Assembly (NCBI GenBank): GCA_045532865.1
Contig: JAZSGT010000047.1
Location: 1-14,962, forward strand
Direction: 5' to 3'
DNA from: RGIG4140 sp045532865
Lineage (GTDB): Bacteria; Pseudomonadota; Alphaproteobacteria; CAAHEQ01; UBA3637
DNA length: 14,962 nucleotides
Shown: one piece after another, positions 1 to 5,569 of the stretch
Layout of the letters: every line of letters begins with the position of its first letter
Numbering within the stretch: position 1 is the first letter of the stretch
Notes under the pieces: generated by a model
The model's input: the letters and a program-made list of their open reading frames with translations, nothing else
The model's database searches: none
What the model was told of the DNA's origin: nothing
Translations under genes and position numbers: made by a program

Positions 1-581
1 AACAGGCATACATTGAATTTAGAAAAGAGTATAATGAAAGTAATAATAAAAATCCCTTAGATTTATATGTATTAATGTGTTATAGTTTCAATTATCAATT
101 TCGGTTTAATTCTTCCCATCAGTATAATAATACTTTTGGCCGATCAAGAAGTTCGTTTAATGAGGTGATGAAAAATAATTTAGTGAAGATGATAGAAAAA
201 CTAAAAAACATGGAATTTACCTCTGTTGATTTTCTTGATTTTGATTATTCTAATCTTGAAGAAAAAGATTTTGTATATGCTGACCCCCCGTATCTCCTTA
301 CTTGTGGAAGTTATAACGATGGAAAGAGAGGATTTAGAGGTTGGAATGCTGATGATGAAATCGCACTATATAATTTACTAGATGCATTAAATGTAAGAAA
401 AATAAAATTTGCACTTTCCAATGTTCTAAGTCATAAGGGAAAAATAAATACACTTTTATTAGATTGGAAAAATCATAATAACTATAATATGCATCATATA
501 GATTTCAATTATAACAATTGTAACTATCATACGAATAACAAAAAAAACAAAACAGAAGAAATTTTAATTACAAATTACTAA
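1..581 (+). CDS. DNA adenine (N6) methyltransferase, D12 class, 3' part (M.FokI-like)
   Basis: The reading frame is open from the first complete codon at base 3, so the ATG at 75 is internal and the gene starts outside the window; 192 residues are visible. The catalytic DPPY motif of N6-adenine methyltransferases is encoded at 282-293, about 98 residues before the stop. The conserved block before it, with SFNYQFRFN and FGRSRSSFN, and the closing EILITNY are typical of the D12 (Dam-like) class. The enzyme transfers a methyl group from S-adenosylmethionine to adenine in the target site and protects host DNA from the partner nuclease encoded 12 bp downstream. M.FokI is a fusion of two such domains, one per strand of its asymmetric site, and its second DPPY lies at a similar distance from the C-terminus (from memory). 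I infer that this is the second domain of such a fusion, but a stand-alone enzyme is possible. Confidence 0.85.
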   Translation, partial: QAYIEFRKEYNESNNKNPLDLYVLMCYSFNYQFRFNSSHQYNNTFGRSRSSFNEVMKNNLVKMIEKLKNMEFTSVDFLDFDYSNLEEKDFVYADPPYLLTCGSYNDGKRGFRGWNADDEIALYNLLDALNVRKIKFALSNVLSHKGKINTLLLDWKNHNNYNMHHIDFNYNNCNYHTNNKKNKTEEILITNY

Positions 582-593
582 CGGAGAATAAAT

Positions 594-2393
594 ATGGTAA
601 AAAGAACTTTTGGCTGGGTGCAAAATCCAGGAGATTTAAAAAAGTTAAAAAGAGTCGTTGGAATATTTGTGAACAATTCTTTTGCTAATATTTGGTTAAA
701 AAAAGAAAGATTACCTCTATTACTACAATATAATCTAATTACAAACGAAAATTACAGTCTTTTTCTTCGTGAAACAAGCCACGAGAATATAGAGATAACA
801 TATAATATTCTTAAGGGAAAAGGTGCTGGAAAAACAGGAAGAAAAAATACCATATGTTCAGGACTAATACAAGCGGTTCTAGATGGACAACAAGATAAAA
901 CATATACAGATAATATGGGAGGTAGTATAAAAATAAAAAAACCTTATGTAGATGATTGGTCGGCAGATGGCTATTTGAGATGGGCAGTATCTTGTGGATT
1001 ACTTAACTATAACAAAGACAAAGACACTTGTAAGATATCTGAATTGGGTATCAAACTTATAAAATCTGAAGATAACTCTGTAGAGGAGAAAGAAATATTA
1101 TCAGTTGCATTGTTATCATATCCTCCTGTAACAAGGATATTAAACTTACTAAAAACTAAAGACGAACAAACAAAATTTGAGCTTGGTAGTCAACTAGGGA
1201 TAAAAGGGGAATTAGGATTTACATCAATCACACAATCAGCCTATTTATGTGATTATTGTGAGGCCAAAACAAAAACAGAACAAAAAAAAGTAAAAAATAA
1301 TATGGAAGGTGATTCCGATAAATATGCCCGAGGAATAGCAAGTTGGCTCAATCAAATGAACTGGGTAAAAAAGAAAAATAAAGAAGTTGTAGATACATAC
1401 AAAGGAAAACAATATAAAGCTCTATTGCAAACATTTTCAATAACTCGTAATGGAGAAAAAGCTCTAATTAAAGCACGAGGTAATTCACGTAATCCAAAAA
1501 TAAAAAAAATTGTATTATTTGAAATGCTTGCATCTAATAAAGCTATAGGATCAAATTGTTTACGATATGAAAGAGCATATATATTAAAGATTCTTTCAAA
1601 ATCAGAAAGAACTCTAACACAATTGAAAGAGTTATTAAAGTCATATAATATCAATATTTCCGAGATAACAATTAAAGATCATATTAATGGGTTGGTGTCA
1701 ATAGGGATCAATATAGTTATGATTGAAGATAAATATAAATTATTAGATAAATTAAAAGGCCTTGAAATTCCAGATAAATCCTTATGCAAAAAGGATACGG
1801 TAATTGAACTCAAAGAAAGGATTAGAAACCGTTTAAACACATTAGATCATAAATATTTAGTATTGGTTGATTTGGCATATAGTGATGTTCCAAAATCTAA
1901 AAAAAATATAGATGCAAGAGAATTTGAAATACAAACAGCTGATTTATTTGTAAACGAATTAGGCTTCAATGGGAAAAGATTGGGAGATACAAATAGACCT
2001 GATATCATAATTAGCCATGGAACACAAGGAACAATAATAGATAATAAATCATATAAAAATGGTTTTAATATAGATCAACATTGTAGAGATGAGATGGCAA
2101 GATATGTGAATGAAAATCAGCAAAGAATACCTGGCATTCCAAATAATGAATGGTGGAAAGAATTTAGTGATACTATTTCTACATATACATTTTTATTTAT
2201 TACATCATATCTAAAAGGAAGATTCATAGAACAACTTGAATATATATCTAACACTCATAATAGAATTCAAGGAGGAGCAATAAATATTGAAAATTTATTA
2301 TATGTAGCAGAAAGCATTAAATCTGGAAATAAAACAAAGAAAAGTTTTTTTGATGATTTTAATAATAACGAAATAGTTTGCATGATAGATTAA
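594..2393 (+). CDS. FokI-like type IIS restriction endonuclease
   Basis: This 599-residue protein closely follows FokI (about 580 residues) along its whole length. The N-terminus RTFGWVQNPG (residues 4-13) and the blocks VDDWSADGYLRW (119-130) and EGDSDKYAR (238-246) match the FokI DNA-recognition domain. The C-terminal cleavage domain, from about residue 420, carries the PD-(D/E)xK triad as D470, D483 and K485, with a loop four residues shorter than in FokI. DEMARYVNENQ (499-509) keeps the Asp and Arg that pair in the FokI nuclease dimer (D483 and R487 there). The expected activity is binding an asymmetric site and cutting both strands a fixed distance away after transient dimerisation. The start fits a GGAG Shine-Dalgarno sequence 9 bases upstream and the FokI N-terminus. 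The site may be GGATG as for FokI and StsI, but this is inferred. ATA and AGA codons are frequent, which suggests transfer. Confidence 0.93.
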   Translation: MVKRTFGWVQNPGDLKKLKRVVGIFVNNSFANIWLKKERLPLLLQYNLITNENYSLFLRETSHENIEITYNILKGKGAGKTGRKNTICSGLIQAVLDGQQDKTYTDNMGGSIKIKKPYVDDWSADGYLRWAVSCGLLNYNKDKDTCKISELGIKLIKSEDNSVEEKEILSVALLSYPPVTRILNLLKTKDEQTKFELGSQLGIKGELGFTSITQSAYLCDYCEAKTKTEQKKVKNNMEGDSDKYARGIASWLNQMNWVKKKNKEVVDTYKGKQYKALLQTFSITRNGEKALIKARGNSRNPKIKKIVLFEMLASNKAIGSNCLRYERAYILKILSKSERTLTQLKELLKSYNINISEITIKDHINGLVSIGINIVMIEDKYKLLDKLKGLEIPDKSLCKKDTVIELKERIRNRLNTLDHKYLVLVDLAYSDVPKSKKNIDAREFEIQTADLFVNELGFNGKRLGDTNRPDIIISHGTQGTIIDNKSYKNGFNIDQHCRDEMARYVNENQQRIPGIPNNEWWKEFSDTISTYTFLFITSYLKGRFIEQLEYISNTHNRIQGGAINIENLLYVAESIKSGNKTKKSFFDDFNNNEIVCMID

Positions 2394-2415
2394 CAAAATC
2401 AAGTAAACTTTTTCA

Positions 2416-2447
2416 GAGAAGAGAGATTGATATATCTCTTAGTTTTA
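2416..2447 (+). terminator. Weak hairpin after the restriction gene
   Basis: An AGAGAT/ATCTCT stem with a six-base loop is followed by AGTTTTA, 23 bases or more past the endonuclease stop. The T-tract is interrupted, so termination is plausible but not certain. Confidence 0.4.
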
Positions 2448-2603
2448 TTAGGATTCAACCGAAGAAAAAGTCTCTATAACAATTTACCTTAAATCCAGCT
2501 GGATTGCTCAGGATAAATCCCTCATCCTCATTCCATTCGGACCGTCCTTCGGACGTCTATTTCGCTATCGCTTCATGAACGAACCAACTCTTGTCATTCG
2601 TTG

Positions 2604-2667
2604 ACTCAAATCCTCTCAACTTAGCCAACAAAAAAACCTCCACAAGGGAGGTTCTTTCATTGGCTGG
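2604..2667. repeat. 64-bp direct repeat, left copy (other copy 3394-3457)
   Basis: Both copies are identical over 64 bases and contain the tRNA-Gln terminator plus the last seven bases of the tRNA (CCAGCCA on the minus strand). The second copy is at the intact tRNA gene. The two copies are 790 bp apart and bracket the small membrane-protein gene, as expected for the two ends of an insertion at the tRNA or for a segmental duplication. Confidence 0.85.
2628..2653 (-). terminator. Duplicate of the tRNA-Gln terminator
   Basis: An AACCTCC/GGAGGTT stem with a five-base loop is followed on the minus strand by seven T. It is identical to the terminator at 3418-3443 but no longer has an intact tRNA gene upstream. 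Confidence 0.75.
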
Positions 2668-2701
2668 AGAAGTCTGGTAATACACGGACTAAACTTAAGA
2701 T

Positions 2702-2730
2702 TTGACATATACTTTGTAATATGTTATTTT
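2702..2730 (+). promoter_or_regulatory. Sigma70-type promoter of the small membrane-protein gene
   Basis: A perfect -35 box TTGACA (2702-2707) and a -10-like TATTTT (2725-2730) are 17 bases apart. They lie about 40 bases before the gene start. Confidence 0.6.
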
Positions 2731-2769
2731 TTTGTGTTTTTCAAAAAATTCTTTACGAAGGAGATGAAT

Positions 2770-2985
2770 ATGAAAATCGTTTTTTGTATTATAGGAACGC
2801 TTTATTGCTTAATAAAATCGTGTTTTATAGGTCTTGGAGCACAAAGTGTTATGCATCAGATATATGCGGGACAGTATACTTTAATGGCAGTGTTATTCTT
2901 ATGTTGTGGTTTTATTGTTGCTACTTTAACCAAACAAAAAGAATCTGGTGAAAAACCTTCTTCTGCTAAAAAGAAAAAAGACTAG
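2770..2985 (+). CDS. Small membrane protein of unknown function (71 aa)
   Basis: I do not recognise the family. The start at 2770 was chosen because a strong Shine-Dalgarno sequence, AAGGAG (2758-2763), lies six bases before it; the upstream in-frame ATGs at 2734 and 2764 are badly placed. The protein has two hydrophobic segments, about residues 3-22 and 36-53, joined by a short loop, and a hydrophilic tail rich in lysine that ends in KKKKD. This predicts a two-helix inner-membrane protein with its charged tail in the cytoplasm. It contains four cysteines in or near the membrane (C6, C13, C18 and the C45-C46 pair make five positions). The gene stands alone, with its own promoter, between repeats derived from tRNA-Gln, so it may be cargo of an inserted segment. 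A good ribosome site and promoter argue that it is real. Confidence 0.6.
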   Translation: MKIVFCIIGTLYCLIKSCFIGLGAQSVMHQIYAGQYTLMAVLFLCCGFIVATLTKQKESGEKPSSAKKKKD

Positions 2986-3280
2986 ATTTGTCAATTTTCA
3001 AACAAATATTTTCTGGGATAAAAAATTAACATCCCGAGACAGAAGCATTGAAAACAAAGGCTTTTTTGAATTTTGAGTCCGTGTAGGGCTGAAAAAAGAG
3101 CTTTTTGAAAAACGCTGTACACGGACCAGTATAAGTGCTTGTAAAATAAAGACTGCGCAAATAAAAAGTTGCCAGTGGCAAGTTTTTATGCGTAAAGCAA
3201 TGAAACACAATGAATTCAAGTGGCAACGCAGAATGAATTGATGTTGGAATTGGTCGCTAAAAATAGCGACTTATCTGTTT
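2986..3280. other. Non-coding spacer with several hairpins
   Basis: No convincing gene is seen. GTCCGTGTA (3077-3085) and TACACGGAC (3118-3126) form a nine-base-pair stem that encloses a second hairpin, AGC.TTTT/AAAA.GCT. A near-palindrome TTGCCAGTGGCAA follows at about 3169-3181. A perfect seven-base-pair hairpin, GTCGCTA/TAGCGAC, lies at 3253-3270. The last one sits just past a tRNA-Gln tail copy, where a terminator would be expected on the minus strand, but it lacks a T-tract. A small RNA is possible, but I recognise none. Confidence 0.4.
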
Positions 3281-3450
3281 TGGCTGGGCTGGCTGGATTG
3301 TAAATTGCAGGCAATTTATCCCTCATAAATTTGGGACCGGCTAAAGCCATCGTTCGCCTTTGGCTCACCGAACCAACTCATTTTCATTCGTTTACTCAAA
3401 TCCTCTCAACTTAGCCAACAAAAAAACCTCCACAAGGGAGGTTCTTTCAT
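3281..3450 (-). repeat. tRNA-Gln tail/hairpin unit (Q2)
   Basis: Bases 3281-3299 are an exact copy of the last 19 bases of tRNA-Gln, from the T-loop through CCA. Three hairpins follow on the + strand: TAAATTGC/GCAATTTA (3301-3318), TCCC/GGGA (3319-3336) and GGC/GCC (3339-3348). Then come the core TCGTTCGC...CTCACCGAAC (3350-3373), a spacer and the tRNA terminator. The unit lies directly downstream of the intact tRNA in the direction of transcription. The same order is found in the tRNA-Arg units with different stem sequences. Confidence 0.75.
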
Positions 3451-3457
3451 TGGCTGG
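3394..3457. repeat. 64-bp direct repeat, right copy (other copy 2604-2667)
   Basis: This copy is identical to 2604-2667. It joins the terminator to the 3' end of the intact tRNA-Gln gene and is probably the ancestral one, because it is continuous with a full tRNA. Confidence 0.85.
3418..3443 (-). terminator. Terminator of tRNA-Gln
   Basis: A seven-base-pair stem AACCTCC/GGAGGTT with a five-base loop is followed on the minus strand by a run of seven T. It begins seven bases past the tRNA 3' end. Confidence 0.88.
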
Positions 3458-3525
3458 GCTGGCTGGATTCGAACCAACGAATGACGGTATCAAAAACCGT
3501 TGCCTTACCACTTGGCGACAGCCCA
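3451..3525 (-). tRNA. tRNA-Gln (anticodon TTG)
   Basis: The minus strand folds into a complete 75-base cloverleaf. It has a perfect seven-base-pair acceptor stem starting with the U1-A72 pair usual in tRNA-Gln, an ACGGT/ACCGT anticodon stem with loop TTTTGAT (anticodon TTG, reading CAA), a GTTGG/CCAGC T-stem with TTCGAAT loop, discriminator G and an encoded CCA. It decodes glutamine CAA codons. Its 3' tail is copied at 3281-3299 and partly at 2661-2667. Confidence 0.97.
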
Positions 3526-3545
3526 ATTTAGAATTGGTAATCGTA

Positions 3546-3574
3546 CTTATATTCCATTTTGAGATAAAATGCAA
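3546..3574 (-). promoter_or_regulatory. Promoter of tRNA-Gln
   Basis: On the minus strand TTGCAT (3574-3569) and TATAAG (3551-3546) are 17 bases apart. The predicted start lies about a dozen bases before the tRNA 5' end. Confidence 0.75.
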
Positions 3575-3593
3575 GTGTTTTTTTGTGATTTTA

Positions 3594-3630
3594 TAAAAAA
3601 ATATCACAAATAGTGATATTTTATCTTTTT
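3594..3630 (-). terminator. Strong bidirectional hairpin between the tRNA-Arg array and the tRNA-Gln promoter
   Basis: A perfect ten-base-pair stem AAAATATCAC/GTGATATTTT with a five-base loop has T-rich flanks on both strands; on the minus strand the T run is the longer. It would stop transcription leaving the tRNA-Arg units before it reaches tRNA-Gln. Confidence 0.65.
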
Positions 3631-3703
3631 TTGTGTATGAAAAGTTCAATACTACGTCGTTCTGGAAGGATATTTTTTTTAAGAAGTTTTAAAATTCTTA
3701 CTT

Positions 3704-3849
3704 TGGCGCACTTGGCGAGATAGCTCGGAATTAAAATTCCTCGTCCTAACGGACCACCTTCGGTGTCGTTCGCAATGCTCACCGAACATCACTTCGTGAG
3801 TTCTTACCTCGCTGCACACAAAAAAAACCACCTTGTTAGGTGGATTTTT
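3704..3849 (-). repeat. tRNA-Arg tail/hairpin unit, distal copy (R1)
   Basis: The unit begins with an exact copy of the last 18 bases of tRNA-Arg (3704-3721). Then come the hairpins GGAATT/AATTCC, GTCC/GGAC and CACC/GGTG, the core TCGTTCGC...CTCACCGAAC (3766-3787), a small CAC/GTG hairpin, a spacer and a terminator (3820-3849). The first 84 bases differ from unit R2 at one position, in the loop of the GTCC/GGAC hairpin. The spacer and terminator differ much more. Confidence 0.85.
3820..3849 (-). terminator. Terminator in the R1 tail/hairpin unit
   Basis: A CCACC/GGTGG stem is flanked by eight A and six T, so on the minus strand it is a hairpin followed by a T run. It follows the tRNA-Arg tail copy at 3850-3867, just as the next terminator follows the intact tRNA. 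Confidence 0.75.
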
Positions 3850-3994
3850 TGGCGCACTTGGCGAGATAGCTCGGAATTAAAATTCCTCGTCCTAATGGAC
3901 CACCTTCGGTGTCGTTCGCAATGCTCACCGAACCACTTCGTGAGTTCTTCTCCCACTCAAGTACAAAAAAGCCCACCATTAGGTGGGGCTTTTT
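3850..3994 (-). repeat. tRNA-Arg tail/hairpin unit, proximal copy (R2)
   Basis: This 145-bp unit lies directly downstream of the intact tRNA-Arg. The tail copy is 3850-3867. The hairpins are CGAG/CTCG (3862-3873), GGAATT/AATTCC (3873-3886), GTCC/GGAC (3889-3900) and CACC/GGTG (3901-3911). The core is 3912-3933 and the terminator 3965-3994. With R1 and the intact gene it makes three copies of the tRNA tail at a period of 145-146 bp. Confidence 0.85.
3965..3994 (-). terminator. Terminator of tRNA-Arg
   Basis: A G+C-rich hairpin (CCACC/GGTGG, extended by GCC/GGC) is flanked by runs of six A and six T directly past the CCA end of tRNA-Arg. Confidence 0.88.
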
Positions 3995-4071
3995 TGGCGC
4001 ACTTGGCGAGATTCGAACTCACGACCCTTGCCTTCGGAGGGCAATACTCTATCCAGCTGAGCTACAAGTGC
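3995..4071 (-). tRNA. tRNA-Arg (anticodon CCG)
   Basis: The minus strand gives a 77-base cloverleaf. It has acceptor stem GCACTTG/CAAGTGC, D-stem GCTC/GAGT, anticodon stem TTGCC/GGCAA with loop CTCCGAA (anticodon CCG, reading CGG), T-stem GTGAG/CTCGC with one G-T pair, discriminator G and an encoded CCA. It reads the CGG arginine codon, which should be rare in so AT-rich a genome. Its last 18 bases are copied at 3850-3867 and 3704-3721. Confidence 0.97.
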
Positions 4072-4080
4072 ATGCTTGTT

Positions 4081-4109
4081 TTTATACGGTATTTTGCTAT
4101 AAAAATCAA
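4081..4109 (-). promoter_or_regulatory. Promoter of tRNA-Arg
   Basis: On the minus strand TTGATT (4109-4104) and TATAAA (4086-4081) are 17 bases apart. Initiation is predicted a few bases before the tRNA. The -35 box starts three bases past the rho stop codon. Confidence 0.8.
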
Positions 4110-4112
4110 GTT

Positions 4113-5378
4113 TTATTGATTCATACTTTCGAAAAACTCTGCATTGTTTTTGGTTTGACGCAGTTTTTCCATCAAGAACTCCATAGAGTCTGTCACGCCC
4201 ATTGGCATTAAAATGCGACGCAAAATCCAAACTTTTGGAAGTTTATTTTTATCAACCAACAAGTCTTCATTTCTTGTGCCAGATTTGATGATGTCAATAG
4301 CTGGGAAAATGCGTTTGTCAGAAACTTTTCTATCAAGGATAATTTCAGAGTTACCAGTTCCTTTAAATTCTTCAAAAATAACTTCGTCCATTCTGGAGCC
4401 TGTTTCGATCAATGCTGTTCCGAAGATAGTTAGTGAGCCACCTTCTTCAACATTTCTGGCGGCACCGAAGAATCGTTTTGGTTTTTGAAGTGCGTTTGCA
4501 TCCACACCACCGGTTAACACTTTACCTGAACTTGGGATAACAGTGTTATATGCTCTTGATAAACGTGTGATAGAATCCAACAAGATAATCACGTCTTTTT
4601 TATGTTCAACAAGGCGTTTTGCTTTTTCAATCACCATTTCTGCAACTTGAACGTGGCGAACGGCTGGTTCATCAAATGTGGAACTGATGACTTCGCCTTT
4701 GATGGATCTGATCATATCGGTTACTTCTTCAGGTCTTTCATCAATTAACAAGACGATAAGATGGGCTTCTGGGTGATTTTTTTCAATTGAATGGGCAATG
4801 TTTTTGAGCATAACCGTTTTACCCGTGCGAGGAGGGGCAACAATTAAACAACGTTGACCTTTTCCTTGAGGACAGACAAGATCAATAATTCTAGGTGTTA
4901 AATCTTTGTTCTTTTCAGGTTTTGTGTCTTCATATTCCATCACAATGGGTTGATTTGGATATAAAGGTGTTAAATCATCAAAATTAACACGATAACGTAA
5001 ATCTTCAGGATCTTCATAGTTTACTGTGTTGATTTTTGTGAGCGAAAAGTATTTTTCTCCATTTTTAGGAGCGGTGATTTCACCTTTGATTGTGTCACCC
5101 GTTCTCAAACCCCATTTTTTAATGTGGCAAGGAGCAACATAGATGTCATCAGGACCGGCAAGATAGTTTGCTTCAGCTGAACGCAAAAATCCAAATCCGT
5201 CTTGCATAACTTCTAAAACACCTTCACCAAAAAGAGTTGCCTCTGATTCAGATAATTTTTTTAAAATAGCGTACATTAAATCTTGTGTTCTAAGAGATGT
5301 AGCGTTATCAACTTCTAATTCTTCTGCGTAAACTAATAACTCGGCAGGCGTTTTTTTCTTTAAATCATTGAGTTGCAT
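4113..5378 (-). CDS. rho: Transcription termination factor Rho
   Basis: Rho is a ring-shaped hexameric ATP-dependent RNA helicase that releases RNA from transcribing polymerase. The 421-residue length is close to E. coli Rho (419). Visible parts are an N-terminal helical domain (about 1-45), the cold-shock-like RNA-binding domain with GEGVLEV and DGFGFLR (51-66), Walker A APPRTGKT (181-188), Walker B VIILLDS (263-269), the Q-loop around LTGGVDANAL (288-297) and the R-loop region IETGSRMDEVIFEEFKGTGN (324-343). The C-terminus NNAEFFESMNQ resembles other alphaproteobacterial Rho proteins. The start is supported by an AAGG sequence seven bases upstream. The gene is transcribed away from the sucC-like gene and runs towards the two tRNA genes. 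All key motifs are intact. Confidence 0.98.
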   Translation of the reverse strand: MQLNDLKKKTPAELLVYAEELEVDNATSLRTQDLMYAILKKLSESEATLFGEGVLEVMQDGFGFLRSAEANYLAGPDDIYVAPCHIKKWGLRTGDTIKGEITAPKNGEKYFSLTKINTVNYEDPEDLRYRVNFDDLTPLYPNQPIVMEYEDTKPEKNKDLTPRIIDLVCPQGKGQRCLIVAPPRTGKTVMLKNIAHSIEKNHPEAHLIVLLIDERPEEVTDMIRSIKGEVISSTFDEPAVRHVQVAEMVIEKAKRLVEHKKDVIILLDSITRLSRAYNTVIPSSGKVLTGGVDANALQKPKRFFGAARNVEEGGSLTIFGTALIETGSRMDEVIFEEFKGTGNSEIILDRKVSDKRIFPAIDIIKSGTRNEDLLVDKNKLPKVWILRRILMPMGVTDSMEFLMEKLRQTKNNAEFFESMNQ

Positions 5379-5428
5379 GCGAACCTTATATAAAAAAATG
5401 GGAAATAAAAATTTAAGATAATATAAAA

Positions 5429-5493
5429 TTGGCGTGATAAATAAATGCCAATGAAACTACTTTTATAATATATAAAAAACTTCTGTTTGTCAA
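5429..5493 (-). promoter_or_regulatory. rho promoter and leader hairpin
   Basis: On the minus strand a perfect TTGACA (5493-5488) and TATTAT (5470-5465) are 17 bases apart. The leader to the ATG would be about 80 bases and contains a TTGGC/GCCAA hairpin (5429-5451). Rho leaders in other bacteria are sites of autoregulation; that it happens here is inference. No clear promoter box is seen for the divergent sucC-like gene in the rest of this gap. Confidence 0.65.
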
Positions 5494-5569
5494 TAAAAAA
5501 ATATCTGGACTTTAAAAAGTCTTTGTGAGAAAATGAAGGAACAAAAAGATAAAAAAATAAGGATGGGTC

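Larger units (their letters stand above)
2498..2667 (-). repeat. tRNA-Gln tail/hairpin unit, diverged copy (Q1)
   Basis: This unit has the same layout as the one at 3281-3450, directly downstream of tRNA-Gln. On the + strand it begins with a worn match to the tRNA tail (GCTGGATTG). It then carries three hairpins: GGAT/ATCC at 2511-2520, TCC/GGA at 2532-2541 and CGTCC/GGACG at 2543-2555. After that come a degenerate core, a spacer, a terminator on the minus strand (2628-2653) and a seven-base fragment of the tRNA 3' end at 2661-2667. Bases 2604-2667 are identical to 3394-3457, so this side is either a recent duplication or conserved, while the hairpin half has drifted. It occupies most of the gap between the restriction gene and the small membrane-protein gene. 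No coding sequence is seen in that gap. Confidence 0.7.
2681..3085. repeat. Inverted 10-bp repeats around the small membrane-protein gene
   Basis: TACACGGACT at 2681-2690 is repeated inverted as AGTCCGTGTA at 3076-3085, and a third copy of nine bases lies at 3118-3126. The first pair encloses the promoter and gene at 2702-2985. The repeats are too short to call a transposon by themselves; paired protein-binding sites are equally possible. Confidence 0.4.

Noticed and set aside
75..77. ATG at 75 as start of the methyltransferase
   Set aside because: The frame is open to the window edge and the residues before it fit the methyltransferase family, so the gene is cut by the edge.
2998..3226. Two minus-strand open frames of 66-73 codons
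   Set aside because: They overlap each other, have no good ribosome site, and lie over hairpins of the non-coding spacer.
3704..3995. Tandem repeats at 145-146 bp considered as a CRISPR array
   Set aside because: There are only three tail copies. What lies between them is repeated rather than unique, and the tail is plainly the 3' end of tRNA-Arg. No cas gene is present.
3360..4230. Several overlapping open frames on both strands across the tRNA region
   Set aside because: They read through or opposite the tRNA genes, terminators and tail repeats. Phrases such as GEIRTHDP are the usual by-product of translating a tRNA complement. None has a ribosome site or a conserved domain.
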